Numbered from the stretch's first letter, positions 28,166 to 36,168 are shown. The stretch is DNA of 50,481 nucleotides from an uncultured Hyphomicrobiales bacterium (GCA_903929045.1 CAIYTE010000125.1:1-50481), one strand, 5' to 3'. Program-made: numbers and translations. The notes: a model not told the origin generated them from the sequence alone.

Positions 28166-29176
28166 ATGAAGACCTACGACCTCCACTCGCACGCGGTTCC
28201 GCGCACGATCATCGACGCGATGCTCAAGGAGCCCGAGCGCTTCGACGCCAAGGGCCAGTCCGGTAATGGCGTCAAAACGGTAGAGCGCGAGGGCAAGCCC
28301 TATTTCGAAAACAACGGGCGGCTGAGCGCCATCGATCTGGAACTGTACGAGGTCGACGCCAAGATCGAGGCGATGAACCGCATGCGGATCGACGTCTCGG
28401 CGCTGTCGGTCGCGCCGCCGACCTACTTCTATTATCTCAAGGCGGATGACGGCCTCTATGCCTCAAAGCTGAGCAATGACGGCATCGCGCAGATGGTGGC
28501 AAAAAGCCCGGAGCGTTTGCGCGGCATGGCAACCTTGCCGATGCAGGATCCGGACGCCGCCATCGTCGAACTCGAACGCTGCGTGAAGGAATACGGCTTC
28601 AAGGCCGTCGAACTCGGCTCATCCATCGAACGCGAGCAGCTGTCGCTGCCGAAGTTCCGCAAGGTGCTCAAGACCATCGAGCAACTCGGCTGCTTCATCT
28701 TCATCCATCCTTACCAGTGCACGGCCAAAGGCGGCATGGAAGGGTTCGAGCTGTTCAACACGATCGGCTTCCCGCTCGACGAAGTGATCATGGTCGCGCA
28801 CCTGATGTTCTCGGGCGCGCTCGACGACCTGAAGGACCTCAATATCCTCATCGCCCATGGCGGCGGTTTTTCGCCCTACCAGCTCGGACGCTTCCAGTGC
28901 GCCTTCGACAATCGCGCTTCGGTGCGCGTTAATACGCAGACGCCGCCGCGCGAACTGTTCAAGCGTTTCTATTTCGATGCGCTGACGCACGATCCGGATT
29001 CGTTGCGCCTGCTGATCGAGCGCGTCGGCGCCGATCACATCGCCATCGGCACCGACAACCCGTTCGACATGGGCTATTTCGATCCGCTGGCCGAACTCGC
29101 CAAGCTCAAGACGCTGACGCCGCATGAGCGCGAATGCATCTGCTGCGGCACGGCCAAGAAGCTGTTGTGTGAATAA
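28166..29176 (+). CDS. ACMSD-like amidohydrolase (metal-dependent decarboxylase)
   Basis: 336 residues. The N-terminal metal motif D-L-H-S-H (H7, H9), the H-G-G-G motif after I-L-I-A-H and the late D in A-I-G-T-D-N-P-F-D place it in the amidohydrolase branch of 2-amino-3-carboxymuconate-6-semialdehyde decarboxylase. Members decarboxylate aromatic acids such as resorcylates, 5-carboxyvanillate or iso-orotate, or hydrolyse lactones, without a redox cofactor. It is co-transcribed with the TctC-type binding protein. A non-oxidative decarboxylation in the pathway of this island is a reasonable reading; the true substrate cannot be told. Confidence 0.83.
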   Translation: MKTYDLHSHAVPRTIIDAMLKEPERFDAKGQSGNGVKTVEREGKPYFENNGRLSAIDLELYEVDAKIEAMNRMRIDVSALSVAPPTYFYYLKADDGLYASKLSNDGIAQMVAKSPERLRGMATLPMQDPDAAIVELERCVKEYGFKAVELGSSIEREQLSLPKFRKVLKTIEQLGCFIFIHPYQCTAKGGMEGFELFNTIGFPLDEVIMVAHLMFSGALDDLKDLNILIAHGGGFSPYQLGRFQCAFDNRASVRVNTQTPPRELFKRFYFDALTHDPDSLRLLIERVGADHIAIGTDNPFDMGYFDPLAELAKLKTLTPHERECICCGTAKKLLCE

Positions 29177-29186
29177 CAACCGCTCG

Positions 29187-29254
29187 TCCCGCCGCAAGCG
29201 GGGAATCAGGTGTCTGGCAGAAAGTAAAAACTGGATTCCCGCTTTCGCTGGAAT
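29187..29254. repeat. Two adjacent intergenic hairpins between convergent genes
   Basis: CCCGC-CGCAA-GCGGG (29188-29202) and ATTCCCGC-TTTC-GCTGGAAT (29235-29254, one mismatch) lie between the convergent amidohydrolase and gamma-glutamyltransferase genes. The second unit, with flanking CTGGATTCC and GAATGAGCGG, resembles short palindromic intergenic repeats scattered in Bradyrhizobium-type genomes. They may also act as a bidirectional terminator. Confidence 0.5.
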
Positions 29255-29268
29255 GAGCGGAGAGTGGA

Positions 29269-31083
29269 TTACCGCCCTGCCGCATACCCCTGCATGCCGC
29301 GCGGATTGGCGGCGGCGCGGCGGCGGTTGCCGACGCGTGAGGCCGCGGTAATGCGGCCTTCCGACCACGCCGGGCCGACCTCGACTTCGTGGCCCCGCGC
29401 CTTCAATTCCTTGATCGTCGCTTCCGGCAGGCGCGACTCCACCACCAGCACGCCGGGGCGCGCGGTACGCGGCCAGAACGAAATCGGGAAATGCTCGGAG
29501 TGCCAGGCCGGCGCGTCGATTGCCTCCTGCATGTTCATCTTCGCGTGGACGTGACGCAGGAAGAACTGCGTGATCCACTGATCCTGCTGATCGCCGCCGG
29601 GCGAACCCCACGCCATGTACGGCTCGCCATCGCGCAGCGCCATGGTCGGCGACAGGGTCGAACGCGGCCGTTTGCCCGGCACCAATGCCGCAGGATGCTT
29701 CTCGTCGAGCCAGAACATCTGCGCGCGGGTGCCGAGGCAGAAACCAAGCTCGGGAATGACCGGCGACGATTGCAGCCAGCCGCCGGACGGCGTCGACGAC
29801 ACCATGTTGCCGGCCTGATCGATGATGTCGAAGTGCACCGTATCGCCGTTGACGTTGCCCATGCGGCCGACGGTCGGCTCGCCGGCGCCAAGCGAGCCCA
29901 CCGCCATGCGCGGGCCGGCTTCCTTGCGCATCTGCACCACGCCGCCGAAGCCCTCGACTGAACCGGGGCGCAATTCGAACGACGCCTTGTCGGTGATGAG
30001 CTTGCGGCGTTCGGCATTGTACCGATCAGACAGCAAAGTCTCGGTCGGAACCTTCGTGAACAGCGGGTCGCCGTAGAACGCTTCGCGGTCGGCAAAGGCG
30101 AGTTTCGTCGCTTCGACCTGGAGATGGATGAAATCGGGTCCCTTGGGGTCAAGATCGTCGAGCGGATAGCCTTTGAGCAGCGCCAGTTGCTGCAACGTCA
30201 CCGGCCCCTGGCTCCAGACGCCGGCCTTGCACACCGTGTAGTTGCCGTAGTCGTAGGTGAGCGGTGCCTCGATGGTGGGCTGCCAGCGCGCCATGTCCTC
30301 GCCCGTCAGCACGCCGCTGTGCGGCTCGCCGGACACGTCCATGACCTTCTGTGTGCGGCAGAACTTGTCGATGGCTTCTGCGACGAAACCCTGCGACCAG
30401 CTTTTGCGCGCGCGTTCGATCTGCGCGACGCGGTCGCCGCCGGCGCTTTTGGCTTCCTGCAACACCCGCGAATAGGTCGCCGCGAGCGTCCGGTTGGTGA
30501 ACATCGAGCCCGGCTCGGGGATGTTGCCGTTCGGCAGATAAACCGCCGCCGATGTTGGCCAGTGAGTGCGGAACAGGTCTTCGACCATGCCGACGGTGGC
30601 GGCGGCGCGCTCGAGAAACGGGTAGCCGTTGTGGGCGTAGGAAATCGCCGGCGTCAGCACGTCCTCGATCCGCATCGTGCCGTAGTCACGCAGCAGCAGC
30701 ATCCAGGTGTCGAAAATGCCGGGCACGCATGCCGCCAGCAGACCGGTGCCGGGGATCATGTCGAGCCCGAGCTTGCGGAAGTGCTCGATGGTGGCGCCGG
30801 CCGGCGCCGGACCCTGCCCGCAGATCACCTCGGTCTTGCCGCGCTTCACATCATGGACAATGACCGGCACGTCGCCGCCCGGGCCGTTGAGGTGCGGCTC
30901 CAGCACCTGCAGCGAGAACGCGGTCGCCACCGCGGCGTCGAAGGCGTTGCCGCCTCGCTCCAGCACGCCCATGCCGACGGCGGTCGCGATCCAGTGGGTC
31001 GAGGTGACGACGCCGAACGTGCCCTCGATCTCGGGGCGGGTCGTGAAGGGATTGGGATTGATCTTGGAATCGCGGGCGGCCAT
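29269..31083 (-). CDS. Gamma-glutamyltransferase family protein
   Basis: 604 residues, an Ntn-hydrolase made as one chain and self-cleaved. The autocleavage/nucleophile threonine is T415 in N-G-D-T-V-H-F-D-I-I-D, followed by the oxyanion segment S-S-T-P-S-G-G-W; L-E-P-H-L-N-G-P-G-G-D and G-N-A-F-D-A-A-V-A-T are also conserved. No signal peptide is seen, so it is probably cytoplasmic. Given its place behind the ThDP enzyme in a catabolic island, it may act on an amide or gamma-glutamylated intermediate rather than glutathione. That is inference. Confidence 0.85.
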   Translation of the reverse strand: MAARDSKINPNPFTTRPEIEGTFGVVTSTHWIATAVGMGVLERGGNAFDAAVATAFSLQVLEPHLNGPGGDVPVIVHDVKRGKTEVICGQGPAPAGATIEHFRKLGLDMIPGTGLLAACVPGIFDTWMLLLRDYGTMRIEDVLTPAISYAHNGYPFLERAAATVGMVEDLFRTHWPTSAAVYLPNGNIPEPGSMFTNRTLAATYSRVLQEAKSAGGDRVAQIERARKSWSQGFVAEAIDKFCRTQKVMDVSGEPHSGVLTGEDMARWQPTIEAPLTYDYGNYTVCKAGVWSQGPVTLQQLALLKGYPLDDLDPKGPDFIHLQVEATKLAFADREAFYGDPLFTKVPTETLLSDRYNAERRKLITDKASFELRPGSVEGFGGVVQMRKEAGPRMAVGSLGAGEPTVGRMGNVNGDTVHFDIIDQAGNMVSSTPSGGWLQSSPVIPELGFCLGTRAQMFWLDEKHPAALVPGKRPRSTLSPTMALRDGEPYMAWGSPGGDQQDQWITQFFLRHVHAKMNMQEAIDAPAWHSEHFPISFWPRTARPGVLVVESRLPEATIKELKARGHEVEVGPAWSEGRITAASRVGNRRRAAANPRGMQGYAAGR

Positions 31084-31149
31084 CGCGCTGTCCTTTTAAA
31101 TGACAGCGGACTGTTGCCTATTTAATCATCGCGAAGCAACGGGGGTCGC

Positions 31150-31175
31150 TCCCGCCGGCCTGGTGACCGGCGGGA
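31150..31175 (-). terminator. Hairpin after the ThDP-enzyme gene
   Basis: A perfect 9-bp stem TCCCGCCGG/CCGGCGGGA with an 8-base loop begins 12 bases past the end of the ThDP gene. There is no T-run, so termination may be partial and the next gene may still be read from the same transcript. Confidence 0.45.
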
Positions 31176-31187
31176 CGCGGTATTGAA

Positions 31188-32987
31188 TCAGCCCGGGATG
31201 AACTGCTTGCCGATCGACGGCTTGCTGACGCCGAGACCCGGCAATTCCCAGACGCCGGCGCCGGCCGGATTGATGTCGGCGGCGATATCGATATCGATCA
31301 GGTACGGCTTGTTGGCGGCGATGCCCTTTTTGATGGCTTCGGCGATATCGCCGGCGCGATCGACGCGGACGCCTTCGACGCCGCAGGAACGCGCCATCGC
31401 GGCGAAGTCGGGGTTATAGCGCTGGCCGGTGAGCGGATCATGGAAGTCCGTCGCCAGTTCGCGCTTGTTCAAATAGCCGCGCTGCAGACCGCGGATCGAG
31501 GCGTAAGCGTAGTTGTTCCAGATCACCCAGACGCAGGGCAGATTGTACTCGACCGCAGTGCCGAGCACGTTGGCCTGCATGAAGAAGGCGCCGTCGCCGC
31601 AGACGGAGACGCAGGGACGGTCGGGCGCGGCATATTTCGCACCCATGACACCGGCGACGCCGAAGCCCATGGCGCCGAAGCCCATGCAGCTGATCAGCGA
31701 GTCCGGACGGCGCGGCTTGGTGTAACCGAGCAGCCAGTTGTGATGCACGCCGATGTCGGAGACGAGGATGGCGTCGTCCGGCAAGCCGCGCTGGATTTCG
31801 AAAGCGGCGCGCTGCGGATTGACCGGCTGCGTGTCGTCGGTGAAGCCCGGCGCCACCAGCGCGTCCCACTCCTTGCGATAGCCGTCGATCTGGCCGAGCC
31901 ACTTCTTGCGGGCGTCGAGCTTCTTGTCGACGTCCTTGCGGCGCTCGAGTTCAGCGAGAACCTGGCGCAGGAAGGTGCGCGTGTCGGCCATGAGGCCGAG
32001 CGCGACCGGATAGTTGCGGCCGATTTCGTCCGGATCGATGTCGACATGGATGAGCTTGGTCGGCGGAATGGTGAAGGAGTAGCCCGGGATCCACGATGAC
32101 GACGTACGGTCGTCGAAACGCGCGGCCAGAGACAGAAGAACGTCGGCCTGACGCGTGGCGTGGTTGGCCTGATAATGGCCGCCGCGCGCAACCATGCCGA
32201 GCGCCAGCGGATGATGCGTGTCGATGGCGCCGAGGCCGCTCATGGACGCCGCCACGGGGATCTGGAGGCGTTCGGCGAGCTTGAGCAGATCGTCGGCGGC
32301 GCCGCCATGGCGGATGGCCTGGCCGACGAAAATCACCGGACGATCGGCGTTGAGCAGCATGTCGACGGCCTTGGTGACGCCTTCCGGATCGGCGCCACAG
32401 CGGCTGGAGATATTGCCGTTCCATTCCTTGGCGTTCGGCGCTTCTTCGGCGGCCGACTCCATGAAGACGTCATACGGTACGTCGAGCACGACCGGACCGG
32501 GGCGGCCGGTCATCATCGTCTTCCACGCCTGGCGCACCGCGAGCGGCACCATTTCGCCGCGCGTCGGCTGGAACACGCGCTTGCACAGGCTGCGCACGGT
32601 CGACGGGAAGTCGGCCTGGTTCTGGCGGTACATTTCCTGGAAGGCGCCGCGATTGAACTGGCTGGTCGGCACGTTGCCGGTCACGGCCAGGAACGGCACG
32701 GAATCGAGATAGGCGGTCGCCAGCGAGATCGGCAGTTGCGCCGAACCGGGGCCGCACGAGGTGAAGGTCGCGGTCGCCTTGCCGGAGACGCGATAATAGA
32801 CGTCCGCCATGAAGCCGCAGACGCTTTCGTGGTGGGTCGAGATGGTCTTGATCTCGGACGAGCGCTCGTACAGCGCGTCGATGAACTGGATGTTGCCGTG
32901 GCCGCAGAGACCGAACACCTGCGGCACTTTTTCCTGGATCAGGTAGTCGACAATGACCTGCGCGCCATTGAGCTTGTTGTCAGGCAT
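31188..32987 (-). CDS. Thiamine-diphosphate enzyme, acetolactate-synthase-like
   Basis: 599 residues with three ThDP-enzyme domains. The N-terminal PYR domain carries the catalytic Glu (E54 in T-H-H-E-S), the middle domain has an F-V-G-Q-A-I-R-H-G-G segment, and the C-terminal PP domain has the Mg/ThDP motif G-D-G-A-F-F-M-Q starting a stretch that ends in N-N. Relatives include acetolactate synthase, glyoxylate carboligase, benzoylformate and oxalyl-CoA decarboxylases. Biosynthetic acetolactate synthase is unlikely because the regulatory subunit gene is missing and the motif L-C-G-H-G-N differs. Decarboxylation or carboligation of a 2-oxoacid from the neighbouring pathway is likely. Confidence 0.8.
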   Translation of the reverse strand: MPDNKLNGAQVIVDYLIQEKVPQVFGLCGHGNIQFIDALYERSSEIKTISTHHESVCGFMADVYYRVSGKATATFTSCGPGSAQLPISLATAYLDSVPFLAVTGNVPTSQFNRGAFQEMYRQNQADFPSTVRSLCKRVFQPTRGEMVPLAVRQAWKTMMTGRPGPVVLDVPYDVFMESAAEEAPNAKEWNGNISSRCGADPEGVTKAVDMLLNADRPVIFVGQAIRHGGAADDLLKLAERLQIPVAASMSGLGAIDTHHPLALGMVARGGHYQANHATRQADVLLSLAARFDDRTSSSWIPGYSFTIPPTKLIHVDIDPDEIGRNYPVALGLMADTRTFLRQVLAELERRKDVDKKLDARKKWLGQIDGYRKEWDALVAPGFTDDTQPVNPQRAAFEIQRGLPDDAILVSDIGVHHNWLLGYTKPRRPDSLISCMGFGAMGFGVAGVMGAKYAAPDRPCVSVCGDGAFFMQANVLGTAVEYNLPCVWVIWNNYAYASIRGLQRGYLNKRELATDFHDPLTGQRYNPDFAAMARSCGVEGVRVDRAGDIAEAIKKGIAANKPYLIDIDIAADINPAGAGVWELPGLGVSKPSIGKQFIPG

Positions 32988-33153
32988 CAGTCCCCTCCGG
33001 ATGGTTTCGTCTCGCGAAGGACCTGAGAGCCCGCGCGTATGTCGTCGTCGGCCATGAGGGCAAGCCCGCAGGCAATGTGGAAGGCTTCTCCTACATTATG
33101 AAGTACCGTTTGCCAATACTGGAACTGAGCCGTCCGGACCGCCGTAAACAGCC

Positions 33154-33594
33154 CTAACTGGTGCGGTTTTTATAATATCCGCCGGCGATCCAGTTTTCGA
33201 TCGCCGCCCCCAATCCGGGCCCCGTTTCGAGGCCCTCCCGCCACGTCTCCACCGCCGGCCGCACCGTCAGCATCCAGCCTTTGCCAAAGGGATCGGACAT
33301 CAACAGCCCCGGCCGGTTCGCCAGGGCGTCATTCTGGGAGACGATGGTGCCATCGAACGCCGCACGGGCGGCGCCGACCCATTTTCCGCCCTCCACCATG
33401 GCGAACCAGCGGTTCTGATCGAAGGTGTGACCGACGCGCTTGGGCGTGAAGACGAGAATCTCGCCCATCAGCGCAACCGCCCATGTCGTAAAGCCGGCGC
33501 GGACCGTACCGTCGGCCAAAGACTCGTACCAAATCTGGTTTTCGATGTCGTAGAGCAGATGCTCCGGGAAATCGTGATCCTGAACGCGCGCCAC
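33154..33594 (-). CDS. GcvH/LbpA-like lipoyl carrier protein
   Basis: 146 residues from GTG 33594 behind a strong GGGGAG site. The chain aligns along its length with glycine-cleavage H proteins: a start with H-L-L-Y-D-I-E-N, A-L-M-G-E-I-L-V-F, V-E-G-G-K71-W-V-G around the lipoylation lysine, and a final D-P-F-G-K-G-W-M-L-T-V. K71 takes the place of the lipoylated lysine of GcvH (E-S-V-K). The G-K-W-V-G context resembles LbpA, the lipoate-binding protein of the sulfur-oxidising Hdr-like pathway, more than classical GcvH. No gcvT or gcvP is nearby; a DsrE-like sulfurtransferase lies 10 bases upstream. A role in sulfur transfer is inferred. Confidence 0.75.
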   Translation of the reverse strand: MARVQDHDFPEHLLYDIENQIWYESLADGTVRAGFTTWAVALMGEILVFTPKRVGHTFDQNRWFAMVEGGKWVGAARAAFDGTIVSQNDALANRPGLLMSDPFGKGWMLTVRPAVETWREGLETGPGLGAAIENWIAGGYYKNRTS

Positions 33595-33604
33595 GATCGC
33601 TCCC

Positions 33605-33985
33605 CTAAAACGTCAGGACGCGGGCATCGCCGTCCATAATGTCCTGGATCATGGCGGCAGCGCCCATCAGGCCTTTGCATTCCGGAATAAGATCGGCCTC
33701 GGACTTGTCGAACAATTCAAGATTGGCAGGACAGGCCCAGAACGTCGCGCCATGGCCATGCGCTTCCTTGATCCAGTCGTAAACCGTCATCGGATCGCCC
33801 GGCTTGATGTGGATCGCCTCGGCGACGCCCTTGAGCATCAGCCGGCCGGCCGTCGCCGTGCACAGCACGTCGACCTCATGATCCATCGCCGCCGCCACCG
33901 CCGCATAGTGGAACGGCGCGCCCAGCTCTTCCGGATTGCGCGGATCGGTGTTGACCAGAACGATGAGGAGACGGCGCGCACTCAT
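33605..33985 (-). CDS. DsrE-like sulfur-transfer protein
   Basis: 126 residues from ATG 33985, overlapping the upstream stop (ATGA). The alpha/beta layout with an N-terminal L-L-I-V-L-V-N-T-D strand, A-P-F-H-Y-A-A-V-A-A-A-M helix and M-L-K-G-V-A-E-A-I fits the DsrE/DsrF-like family. Three cysteines are present: C42, C85 (W-A-C-P-A-N) and C103 (P-E-C-K-G). C85 occupies the loop where the persulfide-carrying Cys of DsrE-type proteins lies. It probably carries sulfur as a persulfide to or from the lipoyl protein encoded next. Confidence 0.72.
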   Translation of the reverse strand: MSARRLLIVLVNTDPRNPEELGAPFHYAAVAAAMDHEVDVLCTATAGRLMLKGVAEAIHIKPGDPMTVYDWIKEAHGHGATFWACPANLELFDKSEADLIPECKGLMGAAAMIQDIMDGDARVLTF

Positions 33986-34431
33986 TGCAGACCGACCTCC
34001 TCGACCTTGAGCCTGCGGCCCCATTTATCGAAGAAGTGGCCCTCGTTAAGCACCAGCGGATTGCCGTCGATCCGCGATTCCAGTTCGCGCAACCGCAGGC
34101 GCGCGGTCGGATTGTCGAGCCCCCCGCCGTGCGGCGATGTCACCGGAAAGAACGACGCGCCATCCCAGGTGCGGCCGGCGCCGGCGAACAGAATCGTCAT
34201 CTCGCCCCAATTGGTTTCGTTGCCGATGACGTTGAAGTAGGTCGAGCACAGCGGCTGCACTTGCGTCTCGGTGATCTCGACGAGCACCGCAAAGGCGGTG
34301 AATTCACCGGTGCAGGCGAATTCATCGGCGAGCCAAACGTCGAAATCGGTTTTGCGGCGTTGATTGCACCCGAGCGGAAGCGCAGAGTTCTTGTGTGAAT
34401 TGCAGCTTGGCTCCCGAGTTTCGGGGCGCAC
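33982..34431 (-). CDS. Conserved-looking protein of unknown function, N-terminus uncertain
   Basis: Up to 149 residues from a GTG at 34431. I do not recognise a family. The part from T-D-F-D-V-W-L-A-D-E-F-A onward looks like real protein (alternating hydrophobics, W-D-G-A-S-F-F-P-V-T-S-P-H-G-G-G, a charged helical end), while the first 27 residues are Ser/Asn/Arg-rich and lack a good ribosome site. An in-frame TGA lies two codons before the GTG. The gene may therefore be 5'-truncated or start at an unusual codon. It is coupled to the DsrE-like gene by ATGA and is divergent from the Tat-exported protein gene. Confidence 0.5.
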   Translation of the reverse strand: MRPETREPSCNSHKNSALPLGCNQRRKTDFDVWLADEFACTGEFTAFAVLVEITETQVQPLCSTYFNVIGNETNWGEMTILFAGAGRTWDGASFFPVTSPHGGGLDNPTARLRLRELESRIDGNPLVLNEGHFFDKWGRRLKVEEVGLQ

Positions 34432-34613
34432 ACCTCAGCCTGACCGCAAACCGCCAGTCGCGGAAACGCTTTATGCGTCTGCGTTTCGCGGCGATCGGCA
34501 CAGTCCGTTCACGCACCGCCCCCTCACATCGCACTGACATCATCGCTGACGCGCGGAGCCGCAGTCGCACGCCACCGCTTCATATGAACAAAATTTAATC
34601 CGGGAGAACGACC
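34432..34613. promoter_or_regulatory. Divergent intergenic region between the two sulfur-handling units
   Basis: These 182 bases separate the leftward unknown-DsrE-lipoyl unit from the rightward Tat-protein unit and must carry both promoters. A ribosome site (GGGAGA) precedes the rightward start. I see no clear operator palindrome. Confidence 0.35.
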
Positions 34614-35720
34614 ATGCAGTTCGACAGACGCGACTTCTTGAAGACCGGCACGGCTCTGGCAGCGGCCGTTGCGTTGCCACGCTTTGTGTCGGCGCAAGGC
34701 GCCTTCGCGCCGCAGCCCGGCGCGTGGCGCAGCTTTCAGGTCGTGACCCGGATGGAGATCGCGCAGGCCGAAGGCAGGACGCAAGCCTGGATTCCGCTCC
34801 CGTCGGTCAATGAAAAAGACTGGTTCAAGTCGGAGAACAGCACCTGGAACACAAACGGCAAGGCCACGCTGGTCCGCGATCCGAAATACGGCGCGGAAAT
34901 GCTGCATGTCGAATGGGCCGCCGGCGAGAAAGCGCCCCTGGTCGAAGTGACCAGCAAGGTGTCGGCGCAGGATCGCGCTGTCGATCTGTCGAAGCCCGGC
35001 AATGCCTCGATTGCCCTCAGCGCCGCCGACCACAAGTTCAATACGGCCGGCAACGAGCTCATTCCGGTCAATGGCATCGTCAAGGAGACCTCCGACAAGA
35101 TCACATCCGGCAAGACCAGCGAGCTCGAAAAGGTGCGCGCGATCTATGAATGGATCGTCGAGAACACCTATCGCGACGGCGCGGTGCGCGGCTGCGGCAT
35201 TGGCGACATCGCGCTGATGCTCAAGACCGGCCAGATGGGCGGCAAGTGCGCCGACCTCAATGCGCTGTTTGTCGGCCTGGTGCGCGCTGCCGACATTCCG
35301 GCGCGCGACGTCTACGGCATCCGCGTGGCCCCGTCGAAGTTCGGCTACAAGGCGCTGGGCGCGGGCTCCGAGGTCATTACCAAGGCGCAGCACTGCCGCG
35401 CCGAAGTGTTCCTGAAAGGCTATGGCTGGGTCGCGACCGATCCGGCCGACGTGCGCAAGGTCGTGCTGGAAGAGCCGCCGGGCAAGCTCGCCATCGACGA
35501 TCCCAAGGTCGTCGCCGCGCGCCAGACCTTGTTCGGCGCCTGGGAAGGCAACTGGCTCGCCTATAACTTCGGGCACGACATTGCCCTGCCTGGATCGAGC
35601 GGACCGAAAGTGGGCTTCCTGATGTATCCGCAGGCCGAAACCGCCAGCGTGCGGCTGGATTGCCTCGATCCCGACGGCTTCAAATACACCATCAAGGCCA
35701 AGGATCTGTCGGCGGCGTGA
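34614..35720 (+). CDS. Tat-exported transglutaminase-like cysteine hydrolase
   Basis: 368 residues. The N-terminus D-R-R-D-F-L-K followed by a hydrophobic stretch and A-Q-G is a twin-arginine signal, so the protein is folded before export to the periplasm. The second half is a transglutaminase core with a complete triad: Cys212 (G-G-K-C-A-D-L-N), His260 (A-Q-H-C-R-A-E-V) and Asp276 (W-V-A-T-D-P-A-D). The first half is a beta-rich domain common in bacterial transglutaminase-like proteins. Tat export suggests rapid folding or a cofactor. It starts the rightward run that continues to TusA, NifS and SelD; co-transcription across the 117-base gap is possible. Confidence 0.82.
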   Translation: MQFDRRDFLKTGTALAAAVALPRFVSAQGAFAPQPGAWRSFQVVTRMEIAQAEGRTQAWIPLPSVNEKDWFKSENSTWNTNGKATLVRDPKYGAEMLHVEWAAGEKAPLVEVTSKVSAQDRAVDLSKPGNASIALSAADHKFNTAGNELIPVNGIVKETSDKITSGKTSELEKVRAIYEWIVENTYRDGAVRGCGIGDIALMLKTGQMGGKCADLNALFVGLVRAADIPARDVYGIRVAPSKFGYKALGAGSEVITKAQHCRAEVFLKGYGWVATDPADVRKVVLEEPPGKLAIDDPKVVAARQTLFGAWEGNWLAYNFGHDIALPGSSGPKVGFLMYPQAETASVRLDCLDPDGFKYTIKAKDLSAA

Positions 35721-35837
35721 CCGTGACGGCGGGCCGAAATCCGCAGGCGCCGCAGCTATGGCGCCTGCTTGCTGTGAACGGGGGAACCAATTGCGTTGCC
35801 GCGCCGTTTTCATGTCGTCCCGCGAAAGGAAAAGACG

Positions 35838-36134
35838 ATGAAAACGCGCATTTTAACAGGTGTGGCTGCGGCAGCGCTGCTCGCGACAATTTCAACGATG
35901 ACCTATGCGCAGAATACCAGCGGCGATCAGGAGCGCGGCTCGACGGGCTGGGGTGGCGGCGCCAAGGATCAGCCGAGCCAGGAGCAAGGCGCACAAGGCA
36001 GTCCTCTCGACGGCTCGGGCAAGAAGATTCAGGTTCACGACGAGATCAAAGCCAAGGATCAGCCAACCATGGCGACCGGCGGCGACCTCAAAGGCCAGCC
36101 GCAGCAATTTGCGCCCAGCAAGACGCCGGAATAA
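35838..36134 (+). CDS. Small secreted hydrophilic protein
   Basis: 98 residues from ATG 35838, with AAGGA just upstream. A signal peptide (MKTRILTGVAAAALLATIST, ending near T-Y-A-Q) is followed by a disordered-looking mature chain of about 75 residues rich in Gly, Gln, Lys, Asp and Ser, with the tripeptide K-D-Q repeated (A-K-D-Q-P occurs twice). No cysteine or known domain is visible. It lies 34 bases before the TusA gene in the same direction. The function is unknown. Confidence 0.65.
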   Translation: MKTRILTGVAAAALLATISTMTYAQNTSGDQERGSTGWGGGAKDQPSQEQGAQGSPLDGSGKKIQVHDEIKAKDQPTMATGGDLKGQPQQFAPSKTPE

Positions 36135-36168
36135 CGCCGCACTATATTAGGGCGCAAAGGCTGCGCCC

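Noticed and set aside
33154-33594. Calling the lipoyl protein GcvH of the glycine cleavage system
   Set aside because: No gcvT or gcvP neighbour, and the lysine context G-K-W-V-G differs from the usual E-S-V-K-A-A-S; the DsrE-like neighbour points to sulfur chemistry.
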